Part shown: positions 6,476 through 14,206 of the stretch, one piece after another | Layout: the number at the start of each line of letters is the position of its first letter | Position numbering within the stretch: the first letter of the stretch is position 1 | Origin: an uncultured Bacilli bacterium | GTDB lineage: Bacteria; Bacillota_I; Bacilli_A; RF39; UBA660 | Reading direction: 5' to 3' | NCBI GenBank assembly: GCA_947625425.1 | Contig: CANQOH010000008.1 | Span: forward strand, 1 to 40,312 | DNA: 40,312 nucleotides | Translations under genes and position numbers: made by a program | Notes under the pieces: generated by a model | What the model was told of the DNA's origin: nothing | Seen by the model: only the letters and a program-made list of their open reading frames with translations | Database searches by the model: none

Positions 6476-7243
6476 ATGCAAAAATATTTTAAATATCTAG
6501 GAATTATAGGATTATGTCTATTAAGTTTTTACTATACTAATGAAATAGCTTTATATGTCAAAAATAAAAATCCTTTATTACAGAGTATTAATGAAGTTAA
6601 AGAATCTAAATATGTTTCATCAATTAATAGTACTCTAATCGATAACTTATATATTATACCTGGTTTAAATGGTCAAGAAGTAAATGTTAATAAATCATTC
6701 TTGAGTATGCAAAAAGCCAAAGAGTATAATGATGAATTATTAGTTTATAATATAATAAAACCTACAATTAGTTTAGAAGACAATAAAGATAAAATAATTA
6801 TTCGTGGTAACGAAAAGAAAAATAGTGTTTCTTTAATTTTTGAAGAAGAAAGTGATTTAACTAAATACTTAATAGCTAATGGTTATCAAATTAATCTCCT
6901 AATTACTGAAGAAAAATATAATTTATCTTATGAATTAATAAATAATTCTAATACTTCAAATACCTATCATAATATTGATAAATATTTAAATAAGAAAAAA
7001 GTAAATAAAAATCTTTGTTATGTTAAAAATAATATTCCTAAACTATGTCAAGATAAATATCTTTTTCAAGAATCATTAGTTATTAATCATTCTAATTTAA
7101 GTTTAAATAAAAATAAAATCCATAGTGGTGAAATTATCTTAGTTCAAAAAACTCTAAGTATTAGTGAATTAGAAATCTTATTAAATCAAATAAAATATTA
7201 TGACTTAAATATTGTCTATCTATCCGAATTAATTAAAGAATAG
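6476..7243 (+). CDS. Membrane-anchored deacetylase-like protein, probably inactive
   Basis: A 255-residue protein with an N-terminal signal anchor (about residues 5-24) and an extracytoplasmic body. IIPGLNGQEVNVNKSF (about 61-76) followed by a stretch in which NSVSLIFEEES and then YLIANGYQINLLIT appear resembles the start of a polysaccharide deacetylase (NodB) barrel, where the family has VALTFDDG and ATFF. The two Asp of the catalytic motif read Glu here and I see no His-x3-His metal site, so if the assignment is right it is a pseudoenzyme. The C-terminal half (two Cys near 182 and 191) is not recognisable. ATG follows AGGTGAT. It runs divergently from the 5.4-6.4 kb gene. Confidence 0.65.
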   Translation: MQKYFKYLGIIGLCLLSFYYTNEIALYVKNKNPLLQSINEVKESKYVSSINSTLIDNLYIIPGLNGQEVNVNKSFLSMQKAKEYNDELLVYNIIKPTISLEDNKDKIIIRGNEKKNSVSLIFEEESDLTKYLIANGYQINLLITEEKYNLSYELINNSNTSNTYHNIDKYLNKKKVNKNLCYVKNNIPKLCQDKYLFQESLVINHSNLSLNKNKIHSGEIILVQKTLSISELEILLNQIKYYDLNIVYLSELIKE

Positions 7244-7272
7244 TAAATTATTAGTAAAATCTATAAACAAGA

Positions 7273-7301
7273 TTGCAAGTTTCCTATATTTCTGTTATAA
7301 T
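7273..7301 (+). promoter_or_regulatory. Strong SigA promoter of the RNase J-like gene
   Basis: TTGCAA (7273-7278), a 17-nt spacer ending in TGT, TATAAT (7296-7301): a near-consensus, extended -10 promoter about 50 nt ahead of the start codon. Confidence 0.85.
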
Positions 7302-7352
7302 TACTTAGTCGCAAGCCTTTTATAAAAATATAATAGAAAAGAGTTGTTTTTA

Positions 7353-8990
7353 ATGTGTAATATTAAAATATTTAGTTTAGGTGGACTAGACGAAATGGGT
7401 AAGAATTGTTATGTCATCGATATTGATAACGATTTATATATTTTCGATTGTGGTCTTAAATATGCTAATGAAAATCTTTATGGTATAGATTATATAATTC
7501 CTGATTTTGAATATTTAATTAATAATCAAAATCGTATTAAAGGATTATTCTTAACTCATGGTCATTATGAAAATATGGGGGCTACAGAGGATTTATTACA
7601 ATCTTTACCTAACTTAAAAGTATATGCTACTAAATTTACTAAATTTATTCTTACTAATGATGGTGTCGATGAAAAGAAAATAATTGAAATTAAACCACAT
7701 AAGAAGATTAATTTTGGTCCAATTAGTATCTTCCCAATAAGTGTTAACCATTCAGCTCCTGATTCAGTAATGTATGTAATTAATACTAAAGATGGAGCAA
7801 TAGTTTATACTGGCGACTTTATCATTGATCCTAAAATGATGGATAAATACTCAATGGATTTAGGTAAAATAGCTTATATTGGTAAACAAGGTGTTTTAGC
7901 TTTAATGAGTGAATCAGTATTCTCTGAACGTATTGGTCATACATCACCATCTCATCGTTTAACTAGTTTCTTTAAAGATGCGATAAAACATCATGAAAAT
8001 AGAATGTTATTTGCTGTTTTACCAACTCATATATATACTATTCAAGAAATATTTGATGCGGTAGCTAATACTCATCGTAAAGTAATAATTATGGGTAAAA
8101 ACTTACAAAACATCATTAACTTTTCCAAAAAAGAAGGTTATTTAAAATTTAATGATAGTATTTTAGGTGACTTATCTAATATTGATGATAAAGATGCTAT
8201 TTTATTAATTCAAGATAGTAAAGAAAATCCATATGCTTCAATAAGTAAGATTATTAATGGTTATGATAAATTTATCAAACTAAAGAACACAGATACTGTT
8301 GTCTTTGCTGAACCAAAATATGATAGTAGTGAAAAAACTTTAGTTAAAGTCCAAAATGACTTAGCAACAAATGGCTGCGATATTGTTTCTGTTCCAAAAG
8401 AAAAAACAATTTTACATCACGCTTCGTCTGAAGACTTAATGATTATGATCGATTTATTAAAACCTAAATATTATATTCCTGTTAAAGGTGAATATCGTTA
8501 CATGGTTAATAATGCTAATATTGCTTCTGAACTTAATATTCCTAAAGAAAATATAATCTTAAAACAAAATGGGGATGTTATTGAATTTAATAATGGCCAA
8601 CTAAATCTTGAAAACTTTGATCATATTAAAGTTAATGATATTTTAATTGATGGTAATAGTACAGAAGATGTTGGTGAACTAGTTATTAAAGATCGTGAAA
8701 TGTTAAGTGAAAATGGTATTGTTTTAATTAGTGCTACGATTAGTAAAAAAGAAAAAGTATTACTAGTCGGCCCAGAAGTAACAACAAGAGGCTTTATTTA
8801 TGTTAAAGATTCTGCCGAAATGATTAATGAAATAAAAAGAATTTCTTTAAATATTATTGAACGTAATATTACGGAGAACTATGTTGATTACAATAAAATC
8901 AAAAATGAAATAAGAGAAGAACTAGGTAAATACCTATATCATGAAACTGAATGTAAGCCAATGATAATTGCTGTAGTTCAAGAAGTATAA
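7353..8990 (+). CDS. RNase J2-like protein with degenerate metal site
   Basis: Metallo-beta-lactamase/beta-CASP family, full length for RNase J (545 residues from ATG 7353; an in-frame TTG at 7344 is less likely). RNase J proteins degrade and process RNA, usually as a J1/J2 complex. The fold is intact: IKIFSLGGLDEMGKN, IDYIIPDFEYL, VNHSAPDS (His133), YTGDF (Asp155), the beta-CASP region and the C-terminal domain ending MIIAVVQEV. Metal ligands are not: the HxHxDH motif reads HGHYEN (69-74), SDS reads SES (186-188), SGH reads LHH (354-356) and PVHGEYR reads PVKGEYR (Lys378). Firmicute RNase J2 also lost ligands, so a structural, non-catalytic partner of a J1 elsewhere is likely. Monocistronic, with its own promoter and terminator. 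Confidence 0.9.
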   Translation: MCNIKIFSLGGLDEMGKNCYVIDIDNDLYIFDCGLKYANENLYGIDYIIPDFEYLINNQNRIKGLFLTHGHYENMGATEDLLQSLPNLKVYATKFTKFILTNDGVDEKKIIEIKPHKKINFGPISIFPISVNHSAPDSVMYVINTKDGAIVYTGDFIIDPKMMDKYSMDLGKIAYIGKQGVLALMSESVFSERIGHTSPSHRLTSFFKDAIKHHENRMLFAVLPTHIYTIQEIFDAVANTHRKVIIMGKNLQNIINFSKKEGYLKFNDSILGDLSNIDDKDAILLIQDSKENPYASISKIINGYDKFIKLKNTDTVVFAEPKYDSSEKTLVKVQNDLATNGCDIVSVPKEKTILHHASSEDLMIMIDLLKPKYYIPVKGEYRYMVNNANIASELNIPKENIILKQNGDVIEFNNGQLNLENFDHIKVNDILIDGNSTEDVGELVIKDREMLSENGIVLISATISKKEKVLLVGPEVTTRGFIYVKDSAEMINEIKRISLNIIERNITENYVDYNKIKNEIREELGKYLYHETECKPMIIAVVQEV

Positions 8991-9022
8991 AAAATAGAAG
9001 ATACATTATCTTCTATTTTATT
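8991..9022. terminator. Bidirectional terminator between RNase J-like gene and HIT gene
   Basis: AAAATAGAAGATA (8991-9003) and TATCTTCTATTTT (9007-9019) are perfect complements across a 3-nt loop. The HIT stop codon (9015-9013, minus strand) is part of the right arm. Confidence 0.85.
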
Positions 9023-9381
9023 ATTTCATAAACTTCATCTAAACTTTTTTCACTTTTTTGTTTAATTAAATAATCAGGAATTAAATGTAAGTGAAAATGT
9101 TTAACTGCTTGACTATCACCATAATTAACAACAAAAGTCATAGCTTTAGCTTCTAATTTTCCCATTAATTGTGGCACCATCTTTTTTGCAACCTCATTAA
9201 TATGTTCTAATAAATCTTTATCTAATTCTGTATAATCAGTAACATGTTTTTTAGGCATAACTAATACATGACCATCAGTTTGTGGATTAGCATCCATTAT
9301 AACTACAACTTGTTCATCTTCATATACTTTTTTAGCTGGAATTTCTCCTTTAATTATTTTACAAAAAATACATTCATTCAT
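9013..9381 (-). CDS. HIT family nucleotide hydrolase
   Basis: A 122-residue histidine-triad protein of the Hint/Hit branch, which hydrolyses nucleoside phosphoramidates or dinucleoside polyphosphates. It starts CIFCKIIKGEIPAKKVYED, typical of the branch, with the Cys pair (4, 7) that can bind zinc, and has the active-site motif HFHLHLIPD with His95, His97 and His99. The middle carries GHVLVMPKKHV, as in relatives. I chose ATG 9381 because GGTGAT lies just ahead; an ATG 15 nt upstream would put that site inside the gene. Monocistronic and convergent with the RNase J-like gene. Confidence 0.93.
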   Translation of the reverse strand: MNECIFCKIIKGEIPAKKVYEDEQVVVIMDANPQTDGHVLVMPKKHVTDYTELDKDLLEHINEVAKKMVPQLMGKLEAKAMTFVVNYGDSQAVKHFHLHLIPDYLIKQKSEKSLDEVYEIIK

Positions 9382-9435
9382 TTCTATCACCAACATTATG
9401 GTACCAAAAAAAATCTTAAAGGTAAATGCTATTAA

Positions 9436-9464
9436 TTGAATTATCTAAAAATATATAATATAAT
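9436..9464 (+). promoter_or_regulatory. SigA promoter of the surface adhesin-like gene
   Basis: TTGAAT (9436-9441), a 17-nt spacer, TATAAT (9459-9464), 27 nt before the ATG. Confidence 0.8.
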
Positions 9465-9491
9465 AGAAAATAGAAAGAATAGGGAGTTAGT

Positions 9492-11357
9492 ATGAAAAAG
9501 ATAAAACTAGTTATAACAACATTTCTTTTAACCTTTATTTTATTTCCTTGTCTAGTTAAATCAGCTACCTTCCTTGAAGCATCTACCCAAAAACCAGTTG
9601 TTGGTTCAGATGTTTATATCTTGTTAAGTGCTAATTATGGTGATTTTAATATTCGTGAAATATATCTCCGTATTAAATATGATCCTAGTTATCTTGAATT
9701 TGAACAATCTTATTGGATTCAAGGTACGGGGGATGTTACTAATAAAAATGGTTATGTATATATTAAAAAACCAGATAATGGTCGTATTTGGACTAGTGGT
9801 AACCAAATGCAGTTTAAGTTTAAAGTTTTAAAAACTGGTACTTTTAAAGTTGAAGTTGATTCAGTTGATGAAACTGGTAATGTTGTTAGTGGTTATTATA
9901 CAAATGGGGATCCAATCGCTCAGTCATTTGCTAATGTTACAATTACTTCCGTAAATCCTAGTACTAATACTTTTATTGGTGGGATATCTGTAGAAGGTTA
10001 TATATTATCCCCAACATTTAAAGAAACAACTTATGATTATCGTTTAACAGTTCCCGCTAATGTTAACGAAGTGAATATCAAAGCTGTTAAAGGTGATGCT
10101 AATCAAACAATTACTGGTACTGGACCTAAAAAACTAGAATATGGTTTAAATCGTGCTCGTGTTGTTGTTAGTGCTCAAGATGGTTCATCAAGAACCTATC
10201 AAATAATGATTACTAGAACTGATAATCGAACCGGTGATACATCTTTACGAAGCTTAGGTGTTTCCAATACTAATATTGCTTATCAAAAAGATAAAACAAC
10301 TTATGATGCGGTAGTTAGTCGTAGTGTTGAATCAGTCTTAATAACCGCTACTGCTACTGATACAAGAGCGACAATTGTTGGCACCGGTACCAAAAACTTA
10401 AATATTGGTCTTAATTCCTTTGATTTAAAAGTAACATCTTCAAGTGGGGCAGAAGCAACATATACGATTAATATAACTCGTTCTAACGAAGAAATAAATC
10501 AAATTACAGAAAGCAGTAAATTAAAAAGTCTTAAAGTCAATAATTTAGCTCTTCCATTAAGTACCCAAACTAAATATTTATATAGTATTACTAAAGATAT
10601 TGAATCACTAACTTTAGATTATGCTACTGAAAGTACTACTGCTAAAGTCGGAGTTGAAGGTAACAAAAATTTAAAACAAGGTCTTAATTTAGTAAAGCTT
10701 ATTGTAACGGAAAAAAATAAAGATAAAACGGAATACTTAATTGTTGTATATAAACATCCTGCTGATGCTAATGTAATAACTGATCTTAATGCCGATATAA
10801 ATAGTAGTGTCTTATATGAAACAATAGCTAGTGATTCATATAGTATTCCCAAAAGATTATTAAATAGTTTAAAAAATAATAATTATAGTTTATATTATGA
10901 TATTGTTGATACTTATGGTGGTTTATTATACCAAATAAAATTACAAAACAATTTACCTGATGAAGATTTAAATCTTATCTTTAAACAAAATGAAGGTGGT
11001 AATCTTTCTTATCAAACCAATATTCCTAAAGATAATGAAATTACTTTATATTTAAATGAAAAATATAAAGATGGTAATGTTGTCCGTGTTTATTCTTATG
11101 ATAAACCAGGTAACTATTCCCTAATTACTGATGGGGTAGAAGTAAATAATGGTTATATTACATTTACAACTGATGGGGCCCCTAATTATATCATAACAAC
11201 TAATAGTTTAATTGATGAAGAAGGACCAGTTACTAAATTCTTTAATCAAATAAAGATATATTTAATAATTATAGTTATTGCAATTATCGTCATAATCGTA
11301 ATTATTTCTAGGAAAAAGAAACAAAAACCAAAAGAAGATAAAGAACCATTATATTAA
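9492..11357 (+). CDS. Surface protein with cohesin-like and three cadherin-like domains
   Basis: A 621-residue secreted, membrane-anchored protein. Residues 1-24 form a signal peptide; about 25-150 resemble a cohesin/cohesin-like beta sandwich (ASTQKPVVGSDV, IYLRIKYDPSYLEFE). Three cadherin-like beta-sandwich domains (PF12733 type) follow at about 164-248, 253-335 and 345-425, each with a TTYDY-like strand, a GTGxKxLxxGLN turn and a closing TYxIxITR strand. About 430-580 is unrecognised beta-rich sequence. A single membrane helix (about 590-610) is followed by a basic tail KKKQKPKEDKEPLY. There is no LPxTG motif, so the sortase in this window is not an obvious partner. AGGGAG precedes the ATG. 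Probably adhesion or envelope structure. Confidence 0.88.
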   Translation: MKKIKLVITTFLLTFILFPCLVKSATFLEASTQKPVVGSDVYILLSANYGDFNIREIYLRIKYDPSYLEFEQSYWIQGTGDVTNKNGYVYIKKPDNGRIWTSGNQMQFKFKVLKTGTFKVEVDSVDETGNVVSGYYTNGDPIAQSFANVTITSVNPSTNTFIGGISVEGYILSPTFKETTYDYRLTVPANVNEVNIKAVKGDANQTITGTGPKKLEYGLNRARVVVSAQDGSSRTYQIMITRTDNRTGDTSLRSLGVSNTNIAYQKDKTTYDAVVSRSVESVLITATATDTRATIVGTGTKNLNIGLNSFDLKVTSSSGAEATYTINITRSNEEINQITESSKLKSLKVNNLALPLSTQTKYLYSITKDIESLTLDYATESTTAKVGVEGNKNLKQGLNLVKLIVTEKNKDKTEYLIVVYKHPADANVITDLNADINSSVLYETIASDSYSIPKRLLNSLKNNNYSLYYDIVDTYGGLLYQIKLQNNLPDEDLNLIFKQNEGGNLSYQTNIPKDNEITLYLNEKYKDGNVVRVYSYDKPGNYSLITDGVEVNNGYITFTTDGAPNYIITTNSLIDEEGPVTKFFNQIKIYLIIIVIAIIVIIVIISRKKKQKPKEDKEPLY

Positions 11358-11367
11358 TGGTTTTTTT
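11344..11367 (+). terminator. Terminator of the adhesin-like gene
   Basis: AACCATTA (11344-11351), loop TAT, TAATGGTT (11355-11362), then T's. The stop codon TAA (11355-11357) is the start of the right arm. Confidence 0.8.
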
Positions 11368-11417
11368 CTTTTATTTGTGCTATTATATGTACATAGTTAT
11401 GATGGAAGTGTTGTAGT

Positions 11418-12848
11418 ATGAGTATAACTATAGAGGATGTTATAAAAGAAATTGAAAAATATAATCCTGAAGAAATAGAACGCGTCAAAAAAGCCTATGA
11501 AGTCGCAAGTTATGCCCATCGTAATCAAAAAAGAGAAAGCGGCGAACCTTATATTATTCATCCTTTAAATGTCTGTCTAAATTTAACTGCCTTTAAAGCT
11601 GATGGTTCATCTCTTTGTGCTGGCTTATTACATGATGTTGTTGAAGATACCGAGCTTACTATTGAAGACATAAGAAAAGAATTTGGTAAAGATGTCGCTT
11701 TTTTAGTCGATGGTGTTACTAAATTAAGTAATATGCATTTTAATAACAAAGATGAAGAAACTAATGCTAATATTAGAAGACTTATTAATAGCTTAAATGA
11801 TGATGTTAGAATAATTATTATTAAACTATGTGATCGTCTACATAACATGCGTACCTTATCATTTAAAGAACCATATAAACAAAAAAGAAGTGCTGAAGAA
11901 ACATTATATATCTTTGTCCCTTTAGCTTACTTTATTGGTGCTTTCTCTTTAAAATGTGAATTAGAAGATTTATGTCTATTATATTTAGATAAACCATCAT
12001 ATGATATGTTAAAAGAAAAAGAACAAGAAATCGAAGAAGATTACCAAGACTGTCGTAGACAAGCTAGTAAAGATATTGAAAAAATCTTAAATGAAAACCA
12101 TATTAAATATACATATCGTATTAAAATCTTAAATGTCTATCATTTATATCAAAAACTTAATAAAGGTTATAAATTAAATGATATTCATGACTTAGTTAAC
12201 TTTAAAATAATCTTAGATGATAGTGAAGATCCATATCGTGTCTTAGGTCTTGTTCATAAATTGTATACTCCAATGAATAATAAATTTAAAGACTATATTG
12301 CTTGTCCTAAAACTAATATGTATCGTTCTTTACACACTACAGTCTTTGGTCCAAATAATCATTTATTACAATTTCAAATTAAAACTAAAACTATGGATGA
12401 TATTAATTCCTTAGGTCTAGCTGCTTACTGGAAATTCTTTAGAGAAGAAGGCCGTAGTAAGATGCAACAAGAACTTAAATTAAATTATCAATTCTTTAAT
12501 ACGATTAGAGATTTAAATGCGGTTATTAAAAGTGATTCTGATTTTATTGCTAGTGTTAAACATGAAATCTTTTCTAGTAATATTTATGTTTATACTGCTA
12601 ATGGTGAATTAATTGAATTACCTAATGGTTCAACTGTTATTGATTTTGCTTATAAAATTCATACTGAAATAGGTAATCATTTAAAGAAAGCTTATATTAA
12701 TGGTAAAGAAGTAAAATTATTTCATAAATTAAATAATCATGATCGTATAATGCTACTTCATAATGTTAATTCTCATCCTCATAAAACATGGTTAAAATAT
12801 GCTACAACTTCTAAAGCTCGTCGTTGTATCAAAGATTATTTAAAATAA
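11418..12848 (+). CDS. Truncated RelA/SpoT: intact (p)ppGpp hydrolase, eroded synthetase
   Basis: A 476-residue RelA/SpoT homologue (full-length Rel about 730). Domains: HD hydrolase (about 25-175), synthetase-like (about 225-340), TGS (about 384-445), then only the start of the helical region (WLKYATTSKARRCIKDYLK). There is no zinc-finger or ACT domain. Hydrolase residues are all present: Arg39, His48, His72-Asp73, Glu76-Asp77, Asp139, Asn143. In the synthetase, the Asp in HDLVNFK and the KDYIACPKxNMYRSLHTTV block remain. The GRPKH loop reads IKILN-like, and the catalytic Glu of PLEVQIRT reads Gln318 (LLQFQIKT). I infer a (p)ppGpp hydrolase that cannot make the alarmone, or a regulatory remnant. 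Monocistronic. Confidence 0.9.
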   Translation: MSITIEDVIKEIEKYNPEEIERVKKAYEVASYAHRNQKRESGEPYIIHPLNVCLNLTAFKADGSSLCAGLLHDVVEDTELTIEDIRKEFGKDVAFLVDGVTKLSNMHFNNKDEETNANIRRLINSLNDDVRIIIIKLCDRLHNMRTLSFKEPYKQKRSAEETLYIFVPLAYFIGAFSLKCELEDLCLLYLDKPSYDMLKEKEQEIEEDYQDCRRQASKDIEKILNENHIKYTYRIKILNVYHLYQKLNKGYKLNDIHDLVNFKIILDDSEDPYRVLGLVHKLYTPMNNKFKDYIACPKTNMYRSLHTTVFGPNNHLLQFQIKTKTMDDINSLGLAAYWKFFREEGRSKMQQELKLNYQFFNTIRDLNAVIKSDSDFIASVKHEIFSSNIYVYTANGELIELPNGSTVIDFAYKIHTEIGNHLKKAYINGKEVKLFHKLNNHDRIMLLHNVNSHPHKTWLKYATTSKARRCIKDYLK

Positions 12849-12867
12849 CTTAAATAATCTTTTTTTA
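12831..12867 (+). terminator. Terminator of the rel-like gene, built from its last codons
   Basis: AAAGATTATTTA (12831-12842) pairs with TAAATAATCTTT (12851-12862), followed by T's. The left arm is coding sequence and the stop codon (12846-12848) is in the loop. Confidence 0.8.
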
Positions 12868-12870
12868 TTC

Positions 12871-12898
12871 AATTATTAGGACATTTATGCATACATTA
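12871..12898 (+). promoter_or_regulatory. Candidate mother-cell sigma (SigE/SigK) promoter of cotE
   Basis: CATACATT (12890-12897) equals the SigE -10 consensus CATACAhT, and with the next base CATACATTA also fits the SigK -10 CATAnnnTA. AATTATT (12871-12877) is a weak SigE -35 candidate, but the 12-nt spacer is a little short. No SigA promoter is visible here. B. subtilis cotE is transcribed by SigE and SigK. Confidence 0.6.
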
Positions 12899-12915
12899 CA
12901 TTAGAGGTGATATAA

Positions 12916-13437
12916 ATGTCCAATTTCAAAGAAATAGTTACTAAAACAATCGTTGGTAAAGGTCGTAAAACATCAGAAGATAATTACACTTTAACCCCTG
13001 AAAATACCCCTAATACTGTTCTCGGATGTTGGGTAATTAACCATAACTTTAATGGGACAAATAATAAAAATGATGTCAATATCAATGGTTCATTCGATGT
13101 AAATGTTTGGTATTCTTATGATAATGACTCTAAAACCGCTGTTACAACAAGAAACTTTACTTATACTGATCATATGAAATTAAGAGTCAAAGACCTAGAT
13201 AGTTTATCTAATGATAATGAAATAATTGTTAGGAGTTTAAAACAACCAACTGTTCAAGATGTTAAAATCAAAGGTAATGATGTAACTTTAAGTATTGAAA
13301 AAGAATTAGGTGTTGAAATAGTCGGTGAAGGTAAAGTAAAAATAGCTATTGAAGAAGATGAATTACCTTGGGATGATATCTATGATGAAGATAATACCGA
13401 TAATATAAATGAAGATTATATCCAAGAGGAAAAATAA
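12916..13437 (+). CDS. cotE: Outer spore coat morphogenetic protein CotE
   Basis: In Bacillus, CotE directs assembly of the outer spore coat in the mother cell. The 173-residue product fits the family (about 180) and matches along its length: FKEIVTKTIVGKGRK at the start, LGCWVINHNFNG near 37-48, VNINGSFDVNVWYSY near 54-68, TKTxV-like TAVTTRNFTY, IIVRSLKQPTVQDV near 108-121, and EKELGVEIVGEGKVKIAI. The tail (about 145-173) is very acidic, as in Bacillus CotE. AGAGGTGAT precedes the ATG, and a mother-cell type -10 lies upstream. It is monocistronic, with a terminator overlapping its stop. This is the strongest sign that the organism sporulates. Confidence 0.93.
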   Translation: MSNFKEIVTKTIVGKGRKTSEDNYTLTPENTPNTVLGCWVINHNFNGTNNKNDVNINGSFDVNVWYSYDNDSKTAVTTRNFTYTDHMKLRVKDLDSLSNDNEIIVRSLKQPTVQDVKIKGNDVTLSIEKELGVEIVGEGKVKIAIEEDELPWDDIYDEDNTDNINEDYIQEEK

Positions 13438-13466
13438 CATACATATTTGTATGTTATTTCTTTTTT
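13432..13466 (+). terminator. cotE terminator, stop codon inside stem
   Basis: AAATAACATACA (13432-13443) pairs with TGTATGTTATTT (13448-13459), then a T run. The stop TAA (13435-13437) is in the left arm. Confidence 0.85.
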
Positions 13467-13470
13467 AAAA

Positions 13471-13496
13471 GATGTCAACTAATAAAGGTTGACATC
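13471..13496. promoter_or_regulatory. Perfect inverted repeat over the rpsP -35
   Basis: GATGTCAAC (13471-13479) and GTTGACATC (13488-13496) are exact reverse complements with an 8-nt centre. The right half contains the -35 hexamer TTGACA (13489-13494). No T run follows, so it does not look like a terminator; an operator is possible. Confidence 0.5.
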
Positions 13497-13517
13497 ATAT
13501 CTATAATTTGATATATT
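13489..13517 (+). promoter_or_regulatory. SigA promoter of rpsP-khpA
   Basis: Consensus TTGACA (13489-13494), a 17-nt spacer, TATATT (13512-13517), 30 nt before the start codon. Confidence 0.8.
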
Positions 13518-13546
13518 AATGTAGCTAAATGAAGGAGGGAAAAAAT

Positions 13547-13822
13547 ATGGCAGTTAAAATTAGATTAAAAAGAGGCGGTTCAAGACAAAGACCTTTCTAT
13601 AGAATTGTAGCAGCTGACTCTCGTTGTCCAAGAGATGGAAGATTTATTGATACTATTGGTACATACAATCCAATTCCAGCTGAATATGAAGTTAAAATTG
13701 ATGAAGAAAAAGCTTTATATTGGTTAAATAATGGAGCAATCCCAACAGATACTGTAAAAAATCTACTAAGCAAACATGGCATAATTAAAAAATATACTGA
13801 ATCTAAAAAAGAAGGTAAATAA
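13547..13822 (+). CDS. rpsP: 30S ribosomal protein S16
   Basis: Component of the small ribosomal subunit. The 91-residue product begins [26 protein letters not shown] as a run of family-typical blocks, continues with [17 protein letters not shown], and ends with [23 protein letters not shown] set the start at ATG 13547 because S16 begins at this Met and because AAGGAGGG (13532-13539) sits just ahead. The in-frame ATG at 13529 precedes that site. khpA follows after 2 nt, the usual rpsP-KH arrangement; rimM and trmD, often next in Firmicutes, are not here. Confidence 0.98.
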   Translation: MAVKIRLKRGGSRQRPFYRIVAADSRCPRDGRFIDTIGTYNPIPAEYEVKIDEEKALYWLNNGAIPTDTVKNLLSKHGIIKKYTESKKEGK

Positions 13823-13824
13823 TT

Positions 13825-14070
13825 ATGGAATTAAAAGAATTTGCTGAATATCTAGTTAAAAGTATCGCTAAAGAACCAGATATGGTTAGTGTTCAACAAT
13901 TCGGTGGTGAAGAAGATTCAACTATCTTAGAAATTATTGTTCATGAAAGTGATATGGGTGCAGTTATTGGACGTAATGGTAAAATGGCCAATGCTATTCG
14001 TACTTTAGTTCAAGCTCATGCTTACATTCTAGGTTTAAAGAAAGTTAAAATAAATATTGATTCATTTTAA
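13825..14070 (+). CDS. khpA: KH-domain RNA-binding protein KhpA
   Basis: An 81-residue single KH domain protein (YlqC/KhpA). In other Firmicutes it pairs with KhpB/Jag and binds RNA, influencing cell elongation and division. The KH GxxG loop is Gly49-Arg-Asn-Gly52, within MGAVIGRNGKMANAIRTLV. The N-terminal helix LKEFAEYLVKSIAKEPD is typical of the family. It starts 2 nt after the rpsP stop and shares its promoter. A strong terminator follows. Confidence 0.95.
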   Translation: MELKEFAEYLVKSIAKEPDMVSVQQFGGEEDSTILEIIVHESDMGAVIGRNGKMANAIRTLVQAHAYILGLKKVKINIDSF

Positions 14071-14078
14071 TGAATATG

Positions 14079-14103
14079 AAAATATGCTTAAGCATATTTT
14101 TTA
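14079..14103 (+). terminator. Terminator of rpsP-khpA
   Basis: AAAATATGCTT directly faces AAGCATATTTT (together 14079-14100), followed by T's. Confidence 0.85.
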
Positions 14104-14153
14104 TTTGGCTAAAAATAAAATTTTTCCAAATCGCTAGAAATGCTTTTTGTTTC

Positions 14154-14182
14154 TTGCCTTTAATTTATCTTAATAGTATAAT
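14154..14182 (+). promoter_or_regulatory. SigA promoter of uppS-cdsA-rseP
   Basis: TTGCCT (14154-14159), a 17-nt spacer, TATAAT (14177-14182). Confidence 0.75.
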
Positions 14183-14206
14183 CAAATAAGGAGGATTTGA
14201 TTAGAA

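Noticed and set aside
9624..9831. Short frames on both strands inside the adhesin-like gene
   Set aside because: Low-complexity translations without start signals, fully inside a well-supported gene.
9492..11357. Adhesin-like protein as substrate of the sortase at 20.5 kb
   Set aside because: Its C-terminus has no LPxTG-type motif before the membrane helix.
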